Source: Clostridia bacterium (GTDB lineage: Bacteria > Bacillota > Clostridia > Christensenellales > Aristaeellaceae). Taken from it: 64,000 bases of DNA. The translations under genes and the position numbers were made by a program. A model generated the notes under the pieces. It was given only the letters and a program-made list of their open reading frames with translations. It was not told the origin of the DNA and ran no database searches. This document shows positions 8,161 to 16,894 of this stretch, one piece after another (the stretch's first letter is position 1; each line of letters begins with the position of its first letter). The stretch is taken from positions 1 through 64,000 of the forward strand of contig JAFUGS010000068.1 in the NCBI GenBank assembly GCA_017469265.1, written 5' to 3'.

Positions 8161-9663
8161 ATGAAGAAGCTTGTTTCCCTTGCCCTGGCGCTGGTTCTGT
8201 GCCTGAGCGTCGTGTCCTTCTCCGCTTTCGCTGAGGAAGATACGATCAAGATCACCATGATGGTTGACACCACCGTTCTGGATCAGAACAACGGCCGTGA
8301 CGCCATCGAAGCCCGCTGGGAGGAGCTCGCCTCCGCCAAGGCCGGCAAGAAAGTCGACCTGGAGATCATCCAGCCCGACCACAGCGCCTACTACGACGTC
8401 ATGCAGCAGCGCATGAGCAACAAAGAGGACTGGCCGGATCTGGTTCTGCTGTCCTCCACCTATTATGCGGATTATGCCGCCAACGGCGTTCTGTGGGACA
8501 TGACCGAAGCCTGGGAAAAGTCTGAAACCCTGAACAGCGGCCGCTTCACCGGCCAGAACGTGTTCGAGGGCCTGAAGATTGACGGCAAGCTGTACGGCTT
8601 CGCTCCCACCCGCGGCAATGGCTGCGTCACCTACATCAAGAAGGAATGGCTGGATGCCTGCGGCCTGGAAGCGCCCACGACCTATGACGAATACTACGCG
8701 ATGCTGAAAGCCTTCGCGGAGAAGTTCAACACCACCCCCATTGCCCACGCCGGCTTCATTGGCGGCGAGGCTCCCTTCGTCAACTATCTGCCTGAGTTCT
8801 ATCAGGATGCCTATCCCTACTTCGTGCAGCTGGAAGACGGCACCTGGGTGGACGGCTTTGCGCAGGACAACATGAAGGCGGCCCTGCAGCGGCTGCAGGA
8901 TGCGGTGAAGGACGGCCTGATCGACAAGACCACCCTGACCAACACCACCGCCGATGCCCGTAACAAATTCTATGATGGCACCACCGGCGTTTTCACCTAC
9001 TGGGCCGGCACCTGGGCCACCAACCTGAAGACCAACCTGGAAGCCAACGGCAAGGACGGCGAGCTGGTCGCCCTGAAACCCCTGGAAGGCCTGCCGCCCT
9101 ACTATGACCGCGTGCCCCCGATGTGGTGCATCACCACCGCCTGCAAGGATCCGCAGCTGGTCTTTGATCTGTTCATCGACACCATGCTGGACGGCGGCGA
9201 CATGCAGATGCTGTGGACCTACGGCGCCGAAGGCGTGCACTGGTCCAAGAGCGCCGGCACCGTACTGGCTGGCACCGACAAGGAAGTCACCTACGAAGAC
9301 GGTCAGTTCCACATGCTGGAGAACCTGGAAAAGGCCGGCACCCTGTACACCAAGAACCATATCGATCCCATGCTGAGCCTGGCTTCCTTCGCGGAAGGCT
9401 ATTATGATCCCAAGGCTGACAGCGTGAAGCCGGAAGCCATGGCCTCCGCGCAGCTGTTCAACGAGAACAGCCGTCTGGCCTCCATCGTGCCCGCCACCAG
9501 CGAGCTGAGCGAGCTGAACGGCGACCTGACCCAGATCAAGGCGCAGATCGTGGCCGACATCGCCCTGGGCAACCTCTCCGTTGAGGATGGTTACAAGCAG
9601 TTCGAAGCGGAAGGCAAAGAGCTGTCTGACATCATCGTGGAAAGCCTGAACGCGCTGAACTAA
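8161..9663 (+). CDS. Sugar ABC transporter solute-binding protein (LplA-type)
   Basis: The 500-residue exported protein captures oligosaccharides for the two permeases that follow. Residues 1-22 form a Sec signal ending AFA before EED. There is no lipobox Cys at the cleavage site, unusual for a Firmicute binding protein; it may be tethered otherwise or use a retained signal. The mature part shows the family-1 SBP pattern (VTYIKKEWLDACGL, TYDEYYAMLKAF). The ATG at 8161 has AAAAAGGAG eight bases upstream; a GTG nine bases earlier overlaps that site and is less likely. Neighbours (KduI/KduD, GH105) suggest pectin-derived oligogalacturonides or rhamnogalacturonan oligomers as ligands. No ATPase is encoded nearby, so a shared MsmX-type ATPase is expected. 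Confidence 0.9.
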   Translation: MKKLVSLALALVLCLSVVSFSAFAEEDTIKITMMVDTTVLDQNNGRDAIEARWEELASAKAGKKVDLEIIQPDHSAYYDVMQQRMSNKEDWPDLVLLSSTYYADYAANGVLWDMTEAWEKSETLNSGRFTGQNVFEGLKIDGKLYGFAPTRGNGCVTYIKKEWLDACGLEAPTTYDEYYAMLKAFAEKFNTTPIAHAGFIGGEAPFVNYLPEFYQDAYPYFVQLEDGTWVDGFAQDNMKAALQRLQDAVKDGLIDKTTLTNTTADARNKFYDGTTGVFTYWAGTWATNLKTNLEANGKDGELVALKPLEGLPPYYDRVPPMWCITTACKDPQLVFDLFIDTMLDGGDMQMLWTYGAEGVHWSKSAGTVLAGTDKEVTYEDGQFHMLENLEKAGTLYTKNHIDPMLSLASFAEGYYDPKADSVKPEAMASAQLFNENSRLASIVPATSELSELNGDLTQIKAQIVADIALGNLSVEDGYKQFEAEGKELSDIIVESLNALN

Positions 9664-9693
9664 TCTCCCCGGTCATCTCTGGTAAATCCTTAC

Positions 9694-9733
9694 TCAGGGG
9701 CGACGGTTTCCTGCCGCCGCCCCTGATCTTTCT
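9694..9733 (+). terminator. Hairpin with T tract after the solute-binding protein gene
   Basis: TCAGGGGCG (9694-9702) pairs with CGCCCCTGA (9718-9726), extended by CGG/CCG, then TCTTTCTT. It lies inside the operon and would let the binding protein be made in excess over the permeases, either by partial termination or by protecting the mRNA end. Confidence 0.6.
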
Positions 9734-9756
9734 TCAAGTTAAAGGAGGATTCCCTC

Positions 9757-10707
9757 ATGGCTGGTTCTACATCCAACGGAACAATCACCGTACGTCAAAA
9801 GCCCCTGGGGCAGCGCATGAAGAAATACTGGGGCTTCTACCTGATGTTTATCCCCGTGCTGATCTTCGTGGCGCTCTTCCATTACGCTCCCATGTTTGGC
9901 ATCCGCTATGCCTTCTATTCCTGGAAAATCGTCGCTGATCCTGAGTGGGTCGGTCTGGCCAATTTTGAAAAGCTTTTCCGGCAGAGCCAGTTCTCGGTCT
10001 CCTTCTGGAACACCGTGGTCTTCTCCGTGATCAAGCTGCTGCTGAACACCGGCTTTGCCGTGCTCATCTCCCTGCTGCTGAACGAGATGATCTCCCTGAA
10101 GTTCAAGAAAGTCAGCCAGACCATCATCTACCTGCCCCACTTCATGTCCTGGGTCGTGACGGCCTCCGTTTTCAGCCTGATGCTTTCCCCCACCGCGACG
10201 GGGCTGATCAACCAGCTGCTGCTGAAGCTTGGGGTCATCAAGGAAAGCGTTTATTATCTGGCGGATAAGGGCTGGTGGCGCGTCTGGTACTACATCATCA
10301 ACGTCTGGCACGATACCGGCTGGCAGACCATCATCTTCATGGCCACCCTGACCGGCATTGACCCGGGCATTTATGAGGCCGCCTCCATCGACGGCGCCGG
10401 CCGCTGGAAGAAGATGTGGTACGTGACCATGCCCGCCCTGGGAAACACCATCATCACCGTGCTGATCCTCAACCTGGCGAAGATCATGAACCTTTTCGAA
10501 AGCGTCTTCGTCCTTCAGAATGACTCCGTCCGCCGGGCTACCAACGTGCTGCAGACCTATGTGTACTATCAGACCTTCAACAGCGGTGCGTCCGCCGACT
10601 ATGGCTATACAACAGCTGTCGGCCTGTTCCGCTCCCTGGTGGGTCTCGGTCTGATGCTGATCTGCAACTACGCGTCCAAGAAAGTCCGCGGCCGCGGCAT
10701 CGTGTAA
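9757..10707 (+). CDS. Sugar ABC transporter permease (LplB-type)
   Basis: The 316-residue inner-membrane permease has six predicted membrane segments, the first at residues ~25-50 (YLMFIPVLIFVALFHYAP). The EAA loop that docks the ATPase is EAASIDGAGRWKKMWYVTMP. The ribosome site AAAGGAGG is strong. It pairs with the next gene to form the channel for the binding protein upstream. The LplB/UgpA-like family commonly imports polysaccharide fragments in Firmicutes. The only hairpin upstream is the leaky one after the binding protein gene, so the three genes form one operon. Confidence 0.92.
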   Translation: MAGSTSNGTITVRQKPLGQRMKKYWGFYLMFIPVLIFVALFHYAPMFGIRYAFYSWKIVADPEWVGLANFEKLFRQSQFSVSFWNTVVFSVIKLLLNTGFAVLISLLLNEMISLKFKKVSQTIIYLPHFMSWVVTASVFSLMLSPTATGLINQLLLKLGVIKESVYYLADKGWWRVWYYIINVWHDTGWQTIIFMATLTGIDPGIYEAASIDGAGRWKKMWYVTMPALGNTIITVLILNLAKIMNLFESVFVLQNDSVRRATNVLQTYVYYQTFNSGASADYGYTTAVGLFRSLVGLGLMLICNYASKKVRGRGIV

Positions 10708-10722
10708 GGGAGGGATGAGAAT

Positions 10723-11631
10723 ATGGCAACAAAAGAAATCCGTTATACGACGCCTGCCGGGGTGGAAGTGCCTCCGCCTCCGCATCTGAACAAGCAGAAA
10801 TCCCAGTACACGCCTTTTAACTTCGTCAATGGTTTCATCTTTATCCTGGTCTGCCTGATCGTCATCGTCCCCATCTGGAAGGTGCTGATCGACTCGCTGG
10901 ATCTGACCACCGGCTATGGTATGAAACTCTTCCCCACGAAGTTCGGTCTGGATGGATACGTATCCGTCTTCACGAACCAGAGCCTGCTGCGTCCCCTTTG
11001 GGTCAGTGTGTACACCACCGTGGCCGGTACCTTCCTGGGGCTGCTGCTGTCCACCATGGGCGCTTACGTGCTGATTCAGTGGGATATGCCCGGCAGAACC
11101 CTCTTCGCGAACATTCTTCTGTTCACGATGATCTTCTCCGGCGGTATGATCCCCAGCTACCTGGTCATGCGCGGTCTGGGCCTGACCAACAACCCCCTGG
11201 GCCCGATCCTGCTGCCCGCCATCAACGTGTATAATCTGGTACTCATGCGGAACTTCTTCGAAGGCATCCCCGCTTCCCTGTTCGAAAGCGCGGATCTGGA
11301 CGGCTGCACGCCCATGGGCATGTTCTGGCGCATCGCGCTGCCCCTGTCCAAGGCGGCCCTGGCCTCCATCGGCCTGATGTTCGCCGTGGCGTACTGGAAC
11401 GATTACACCAATTTCAAGCTCTATATCACCGATCGGAATCTCTACAACTTCCAGATGAAGCTGCGGGATATGATGCAGTCCTCCGACCTGCCGGAATCTG
11501 TCGGCGGCGCGACGGAGAACACCATCAAGAACGCCTGCGTCATCACCGCAATCCTGCCCTTCATGATTCTCTATCCTTTCCTGCAGAAGTACTTCGTCAA
11601 GGGCATCAACATCGGCGCGGTCAAGGAATAA
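10723..11631 (+). CDS. Sugar ABC transporter permease (YtcP-type)
   Basis: The 302-residue second permease subunit has a hydrophilic N-terminal stretch of about 35 residues, then six membrane segments and the EAA-like loop ESADLDGCTPMGMFWRIALP. It begins 15 bases after the LplB-type gene, with AAGGGAGG upstream. The C-terminal INIGAVKE is typical for the YtcP/LplC group. Together with the preceding genes it makes a complete importer lacking only the ATPase. A terminator follows at once. Confidence 0.92.
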   Translation: MATKEIRYTTPAGVEVPPPPHLNKQKSQYTPFNFVNGFIFILVCLIVIVPIWKVLIDSLDLTTGYGMKLFPTKFGLDGYVSVFTNQSLLRPLWVSVYTTVAGTFLGLLLSTMGAYVLIQWDMPGRTLFANILLFTMIFSGGMIPSYLVMRGLGLTNNPLGPILLPAINVYNLVLMRNFFEGIPASLFESADLDGCTPMGMFWRIALPLSKAALASIGLMFAVAYWNDYTNFKLYITDRNLYNFQMKLRDMMQSSDLPESVGGATENTIKNACVITAILPFMILYPFLQKYFVKGINIGAVKE

Positions 11632-11644
11632 TCCATCCATCTCG

Positions 11645-11684
11645 GCCCATTTTCCCCGTCGCGACGGGGGAAATGGGCTTTTTT
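11645..11684 (+). terminator. Terminator between importer and GH105 gene
   Basis: GCCCATTT and CCCCGTC pair with GACGGGG and AAATGGGC around a GC loop, followed by TTTTTT. The T run ends directly at the GH105 ribosome site, so read-through would be needed for GH105 expression, as no separate promoter is seen. Confidence 0.75.
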
Positions 11685-11699
11685 GAAGGGAGTATCCCC

Positions 11700-12821
11700 A
11701 TGTACGAAGAAATCAGCCAATATGTGCGCCAGCTGATCGCGGAATCATCTCCTTCCCGGACGGCCTGGAATATCGAGAAGGTCCGGCAGGGACAGCCGGC
11801 CTCCTGGAACTATATCGACGGATGCATGATGACGGCCCTGCTGAGCCTGTCGGAAATCACCGGTGAAAAAGCCTTCTTTGACTTTGTGGAAAGCTTTATT
11901 GATTCCTTCGTCGCCCAGGACGGCGCCGTCCGCACCTTCGAGGCGGAGAAGCATACCCTGGATGATATAAACGAGGGAAGGGTACTGTTCCCGCTCTATG
12001 AGAAAACGGGGAAAGAAAAATACCGCCTCGCGGCGGATCTGCTTTACCGTTCCCTGTCCGGGCAGCCCAGAACCTCCGAAGGAAACTTCTGGCACAAGGA
12101 AATCTACCCCCATCAGGTCTGGCTGGATGGGGTTTATATGGCCATGCCCTTTCTCGCGCTGTACGGAAAAACCTTCGGCGCCAACGTGGAGGAGGACATT
12201 GCCTCCCAGCTGCGCGTCATTCAGGCGCGGATGCGCGATCCCCGGACCGGGCTGTATTATCATGGCTATGACGTAACCCGGCAGGCCTTCTGGGCCAATC
12301 CGGAAACGGGCTGCTCCGGCAATTTCTGGCTCCGGGCCCTGGGATGGTTTTCCGTGGCGCTGGCGGATCTTGGAGAGATTCTCCCCTCCGGGAAAGCCCG
12401 GGATACCGTCACCGCCATTTTTGCGGACCTGATGCGCAGCCTGCTTCCCTTTGCCGATCCGGCCACCGGCATGTATTATCAGGTGGTGGATCAGGGCGCC
12501 CGTCCCGGAAACTATCTGGAATCCAGCGGTTCCTCCATGATCGCCTACGCCATGATGAAAGGCGCCCGGCTGGGCATTCTGCCTCCGGAATTCTCCCTGC
12601 GCGGAAAAAAGACGTTTGAAGGGATTTTCAGCACCTGCCTCTCCTTCTCCCAGGACCGGATGCACATGGATCACATCTGTCTGGTCGCCGGCCTGGGGCC
12701 GGAATCCGACCGCCGCCGGGACGGTTCCTACGCGTATTACATTTCCGAGCCGGTGGTTCAGGATGACGCGAAAGGCGTCGCCCCCTTCCTGCTGAGCTAT
12801 ACGGAAATCCTCCGCCTTTGA
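11700..12821 (+). CDS. GH105 unsaturated glycuronyl / rhamnogalacturonyl hydrolase
   Basis: This 373-residue (alpha/alpha)6-barrel enzyme removes the unsaturated uronic acid from the non-reducing end of oligosaccharides made by pectate or rhamnogalacturonan lyases, giving the substrate for KduI. Visible are PASWNYIDGCMM, HKEIYPHQVWLDGVYMAMPF (the Asp of WLDG matches the catalytic Asp of YteR-type enzymes), GCSGNFWLRALGWF and ESSGSSMIAYAM. No signal peptide is present, so it is cytoplasmic. The ATG at 11700 is preceded by GAAGGGAG; an in-frame ATG at 11673 lies inside the terminator and is rejected. It closes the plus-strand pectin region. Confidence 0.92.
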   Translation: MYEEISQYVRQLIAESSPSRTAWNIEKVRQGQPASWNYIDGCMMTALLSLSEITGEKAFFDFVESFIDSFVAQDGAVRTFEAEKHTLDDINEGRVLFPLYEKTGKEKYRLAADLLYRSLSGQPRTSEGNFWHKEIYPHQVWLDGVYMAMPFLALYGKTFGANVEEDIASQLRVIQARMRDPRTGLYYHGYDVTRQAFWANPETGCSGNFWLRALGWFSVALADLGEILPSGKARDTVTAIFADLMRSLLPFADPATGMYYQVVDQGARPGNYLESSGSSMIAYAMMKGARLGILPPEFSLRGKKTFEGIFSTCLSFSQDRMHMDHICLVAGLGPESDRRRDGSYAYYISEPVVQDDAKGVAPFLLSYTEILRL

Positions 12822-12843
12822 TCCGGCGGGTATTTCCCCACCA

Positions 12844-12879
12844 AAACACCCTCGTTCCAGCGCAGGAACGAGGGTGTTT
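12844..12879. terminator. Bidirectional terminator between convergent genes
   Basis: AAACACCCTCGTTCC (12844-12858) pairs perfectly with GGAACGAGGGTGTTT (12865-12879); T or A runs lie on both sides. It serves GH105 from the left and the lyase-like gene from the right. Confidence 0.85.
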
Positions 12880-12883
12880 CTCT

Positions 12884-15262
12884 TCACAGCAGGCCGTTTT
12901 CCGCCGCGGCCTTATAGAACAGCGCCACCGGCAGAAAGCTCTGGGCAAAGCTTTTCGGCGGCTCATTTTCCAGGATCACCGCGCCTTCCCGCATCACCTT
13001 TTTTCCGATCGGCCGGCTCTGCGCCGCCATCTCCCTCCGAAAAGTCGGAATGCCTTTTTTCAGATACGTCAAGTCCCCGCTCAGCTTCCAGGCGATGGTC
13101 AGCGCCTCCAGCACCAGGGTGTTGTTTCCCAGCCGGTTCAGGCTGGGCAGCTCCTTGTAGATGAACACGCCATAGGGCGTCATGCAGTTTTGAATCAGGT
13201 CCTCCGCCGCGCTGAGCAGCATCCGCTTCAACGCTTCCCCCGGGCGCACCTCATAATACCGGTACAGGCTCCCCATGGCCACCGCGATCATGAAGGGAAC
13301 ATGGATCAGCGTATTATCCGTGTACGGAGCCACCCATCCGCCGTATTCCTCCATCCAGGCCCGGAAATTGTCCACGATCCATTCCGCCTTTTCCAGCCAC
13401 GCGGAATCTCCGGTCTCCATATACAGCGCCGTCAGGGTCCGCAGCGCCCATCCCGTTTCCCGGGCGTTGCTTTCGCCCCGGGTCTGATAGGCCGGCGTGC
13501 CCAGCAGCCTCCGCACATTCTCCCCGATCCCCAGGGCTGTCCGCAGCGCCCGGGCTTCCCCCGTCAGGTGGTACAGATCCAGCAGTCCCTCCACCCACTC
13601 ATGGGAGCAGACCATGGTGCTGTCCAGCACGTGCTTCCGGCAATGCTCCCACTGGCCGCCGATTCGCAGCGGATCCAGGCTGTAATGGCACACGTCCACA
13701 TCCATCCAGTGCGTCGCCGCGGCGATCAGGTAATCCAGGAAGCGCCGTTCCCCCGTCCGCATGTACTGCAGCGCGCAGGCGTGCGGAAAATCATACTCGT
13801 TATTGGTCCAGACCAGCTGACCTTTTCCCCGCCCCTGCTGGGTGTAATTCATATCCGGCGCGTCCCCGAAGTTCAGCATGCCGAAGCTGCGGCTGTGCGC
13901 GTCGCACCGGCTGATCAGCGTCATCTCCACCGCCGGAATCATCTGTTCCGCCGGAACAAAGATGTCCGGCGCCACCCCGGCGTCCCGCCAGACCTCCGGA
14001 TCCAGCCAGGCCCGGTCCGGCATCTGGTAGAGCAGGCTTCGCCGGTCCAGGGCGGCAATAGGCGTGTCCGCACCGTGGAAATGAAGCAGAAAGCGCTGCT
14101 CCCGGCTCATCCCGCTCTCGAAAATCACTTCATCCGCCCCCGGCGGCACCAGCATCAGACTGATCCCGTTCCGATCGCTCCGCACCGCCTTGGGCACATT
14201 CTGCTGCGCCTGAAAAACCGTCGCGCAGACGCCGCCGTCCCGCGCCGTCCGGTCCGCGAAAAAGGTTCCGTAAAAAACCTCGATAAAATGCTCGTTCGCC
14301 TCCGCCATCAGGGCCGCGTGATCCATCATTTCCTCCACCGGTTCGCCGCCGCTGATGGTAAAGTTGGTCCGGTAATTGGAGCGTCCCACGCAGCAGCGCA
14401 CAGGCTGCCGCGCCATTTTTGCCTCGATTTCGCCCAGCAGTTTCACGCCGGTCGTGCGGAAAACGCCCTGTTCCTGCAGCACCGTTCCCGCGGCGACGCT
14501 TCCCTCGCCCACTGAGTCCCCGGCCTTTTCCGCGCGGCGCGGGCCGGGATGCGCTTCGTATACGCCCTCCTCATCCAGGATCGAAAACAGCAGCTGCTCC
14601 ACCGCCAGCGGTCTGCTGGTCGCATTGATCAGCCGGAAAGCGACCTCCAGCCAGGGCTTGCCGGCATAGACCGTGAGCTTTGTCTCGAACCGGGGGTGCT
14701 CCTGTGAGGAATGGTCCTCCGGCGTCTCCGGCAGCAGGTCACCTTCCCCGCGCAGGATCGTCTCAAGCGGTCCCGCCTCCTCGATCTGCCAGGTGCGGTA
14801 AACAGGATACCAGCCCGGCCCGTCTTTCTCCTGAAGCCTGGGCCCGGCAAACTGATGCTCCGCGTACCGTTTGTTCCCATCCGCCAGTGAGGAAAACAGA
14901 TGCTCCGCGTTTTCCCGCACCGTAAAGCGCAGTCCACCGGCCCCGCTGTCCAGGCGCAGAACGTCCTTTTCCCGCCTGACCCGGATTCCTTCCGGCAGCG
15001 AGCCGGGTTTCTCCACACGTTCCAGGATCAGATCCTTCCCCCGGTTTGCGGGCAGATCCGCCTGGAAGAAGATCTGCAGGTATTTCACGCTTCCGTCCTC
15101 GTAGCGGGACAGGGGCCGAAGCTGCGCGGGCAGCTCCCGTTCCCCATCCATCAGGCGGATGCCTCCGTGCTCCGGAAACGCACCGCTCGCGAAAGGAATG
15201 GTCACCGCGCAGGGTTCCATCTCTCTGGGGTGGCTGTAAAGCCTGGGAAAATGAATCCTCAT
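12884..15262 (-). CDS. Exo-rhamnogalacturonan lyase-like (PcRGLX / PL26-type) protein
   Basis: The 792-residue protein resembles the exo-rhamnogalacturonan lyase family named after Penicillium PcRGLX (PL26). It has an N-terminal beta-rich RIFT-barrel-like domain (residues ~1-100), a middle beta-sandwich and an alpha/alpha barrel in the last 450 residues, with HYSLDPLRIGGQWEHCRKH, ESNARETGWALRTLTALY and APYTDNTLIHVPFM. Such enzymes release unsaturated disaccharides from rhamnogalacturonan I, which the nearby GH105 could process. No signal peptide is visible, suggesting action on imported oligomers. Its start overlaps the end of the MATE gene by four bases (ATGA), so it is translated from the same message. 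Family call is from memory of motif style; substrate is inferred from context. Confidence 0.65.
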   Translation of the reverse strand: MRIHFPRLYSHPREMEPCAVTIPFASGAFPEHGGIRLMDGERELPAQLRPLSRYEDGSVKYLQIFFQADLPANRGKDLILERVEKPGSLPEGIRVRREKDVLRLDSGAGGLRFTVRENAEHLFSSLADGNKRYAEHQFAGPRLQEKDGPGWYPVYRTWQIEEAGPLETILRGEGDLLPETPEDHSSQEHPRFETKLTVYAGKPWLEVAFRLINATSRPLAVEQLLFSILDEEGVYEAHPGPRRAEKAGDSVGEGSVAAGTVLQEQGVFRTTGVKLLGEIEAKMARQPVRCCVGRSNYRTNFTISGGEPVEEMMDHAALMAEANEHFIEVFYGTFFADRTARDGGVCATVFQAQQNVPKAVRSDRNGISLMLVPPGADEVIFESGMSREQRFLLHFHGADTPIAALDRRSLLYQMPDRAWLDPEVWRDAGVAPDIFVPAEQMIPAVEMTLISRCDAHSRSFGMLNFGDAPDMNYTQQGRGKGQLVWTNNEYDFPHACALQYMRTGERRFLDYLIAAATHWMDVDVCHYSLDPLRIGGQWEHCRKHVLDSTMVCSHEWVEGLLDLYHLTGEARALRTALGIGENVRRLLGTPAYQTRGESNARETGWALRTLTALYMETGDSAWLEKAEWIVDNFRAWMEEYGGWVAPYTDNTLIHVPFMIAVAMGSLYRYYEVRPGEALKRMLLSAAEDLIQNCMTPYGVFIYKELPSLNRLGNNTLVLEALTIAWKLSGDLTYLKKGIPTFRREMAAQSRPIGKKVMREGAVILENEPPKSFAQSFLPVALFYKAAAENGLL

Positions 15263-16644
15263 GCCATCAAGTCCTCCGTTCGGTCAGGCCGCTGCAGGAT
15301 TTCCTTCCATTTTCTGGAAAAGATATAGTATCCAATCATACAGAACATCGCAAAGCTGAAAGAAATCGGGAAACAGAGCATGATCCAGGTCCCGTCATAC
15401 AGCGCGCGGATCAGATACGCGCTGGGAATGCGGACGGCCCAGAGCATCAGCAAGTTGACCACCGTCGTAAAGCGGACCAGCCCCACGCCGTTCACCATGC
15501 AGACCATGGAGTTAAACACCGCGTACATCCAGAAGCTGAGCAGCTGGACGGAGGTATACCGGGTGGCGTACATCAGCACCATTTCATCGGAAGTGAAAAT
15601 CCGCAGCATCGGGCGCCGGAAAAGCAGAAACAGCACACCGCACCCAAGGGTGATTCCCCCCACGGCCAGTGGGATCCGCCGGGCTCCCTGCCGCAGCCGG
15701 CTGTAATGCCCCGCTCCGAAGTTCTGGCCGGAAAAAGTGGTCGCCGCGGATGCCAGCCCGGAGGAGGCGATGCTCGCCATGCCGGTGATCCGCCCGGCCA
15801 CCGCCTGTCCGGCCATGAAGATGGAGCCCTGGGAGTTGACCAGCGTCTGCAGCGCCACATGCCCCAGGGAGTACAGGGAATTGTTCAGGCCAATGGGAAG
15901 GCCGATCCGCACGATATCCCGCAGCCGGCTTCCGGAGAACCGCAGGGTAAAAAACCGGAATTGAAGCTGCGGGTAGTGTTTCCGGATATACAGGATGCTG
16001 ACCACCCAGCTGACCATCATGGCCGCGCTGGTGGCCAGGGCCGCGCCGGTAACGTCCAGGCCGCATCCCGCCACCAGCCCCACGTCCAGAATAATGTTCA
16101 CCACGCAGGAAACCAGCAGAAAGAGCAGCGAGGCTGTGCTGTTCCCCATCCCCCGCAGGATCCCCGCGTTCATGTTGTACCCGATGTTTCCCAGGGAACC
16201 CGCCAGCACCAGCCGCACATAGGTCACGGAAAGGTCCAGCGCGTTCTCCGGCACCTGCATCCACCGCAGGATCAGCGGCGCCGCCACGATTCCCAGCAGG
16301 CTTACCCCCATCCCGCACACCCAGACAAAGGCGACGGCCGTCTGGCAGGTTTCCAGCGTCTTTTCCCGGTCCCCCGCGCCGATATACTGGGAGATCAGGA
16401 TGGATACGCCGGTGCCGATTCCCAGAAAAATGCAGAGCACAACTTCCACCGGCTGCGCGCTGGTTCCCACCGCCGCCAGGGAAGTGGTCCCGCAGCAGGC
16501 CCCGATCACCAGTGTATCCACCGTTGTATAGAGCTGCTGCAGCACATTGCCCAGCACCAGTGGCAGGGCAAACAGCAGCACCTTCCGCAGGATGGGGCCA
16601 TAGGTCATGTCCACCACCCGGTCTTTTCTTTGTATCCCCGTCAT
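15259..16644 (-). CDS. MATE family efflux transporter
   Basis: A 461-residue membrane protein with twelve predicted segments in two similar halves, the MATE pattern: VLLFALPLVLGNVLQQLYTTVDTLVIG at the front and LRDIVRIGLPIGLNNSLYSLG at the start of the second half. Such transporters expel organic cations or metabolites in exchange for H+ or Na+. The ATG at 16644 begins at the TGA of a seven-codon frame (ATG at 16664) that sits behind a GGAGG site, so a tiny leader may drive its translation; a longer in-frame start at 16722 lacks a ribosome site. The lyase-like gene follows with a four-base overlap. A substrate link to pectin use is not known. Confidence 0.88.
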   Translation of the reverse strand: MTGIQRKDRVVDMTYGPILRKVLLFALPLVLGNVLQQLYTTVDTLVIGACCGTTSLAAVGTSAQPVEVVLCIFLGIGTGVSILISQYIGAGDREKTLETCQTAVAFVWVCGMGVSLLGIVAAPLILRWMQVPENALDLSVTYVRLVLAGSLGNIGYNMNAGILRGMGNSTASLLFLLVSCVVNIILDVGLVAGCGLDVTGAALATSAAMMVSWVVSILYIRKHYPQLQFRFFTLRFSGSRLRDIVRIGLPIGLNNSLYSLGHVALQTLVNSQGSIFMAGQAVAGRITGMASIASSGLASAATTFSGQNFGAGHYSRLRQGARRIPLAVGGITLGCGVLFLLFRRPMLRIFTSDEMVLMYATRYTSVQLLSFWMYAVFNSMVCMVNGVGLVRFTTVVNLLMLWAVRIPSAYLIRALYDGTWIMLCFPISFSFAMFCMIGYYIFSRKWKEILQRPDRTEDLMA

Positions 16645-16764
16645 GAGCCGATTCCCGGAGTCATTCCGGATTCCTCCTTTTCCGGCCCGCGCGCCTGTCT
16701 GGAACGCAGGTTCATCATCCATACAATACTATTCTTTTGTTTTTATGTATAGTCGTTTTTTGTC

Positions 16765-16793
16765 TTGAACTCTTCTTTTTTTTGTTATATATT
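16765..16793 (+). promoter_or_regulatory. Putative sigma-A promoter for the GH43 pair
   Basis: TTGAAC (16765-16770), 17 bases rich in T, TATATT (16788-16793), in the AT-rich divergent gap between MATE and GH43 genes. Confidence 0.45.
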
Positions 16794-16894
16794 GTCCCTG
16801 ATTTTATTTTCAGAGCAATCCAGGCCCGGCATGCTTTCCGCGAAAGAGGAATCTTTCCTGTATATCGTGCCCGGCGCATAAAGGAGGGCCTGCC

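Noticed and set aside
9739..11640. 633-codon open frame antisense to both importer permeases
   Set aside because: Mirror of the permease codons, no domain or start signal.
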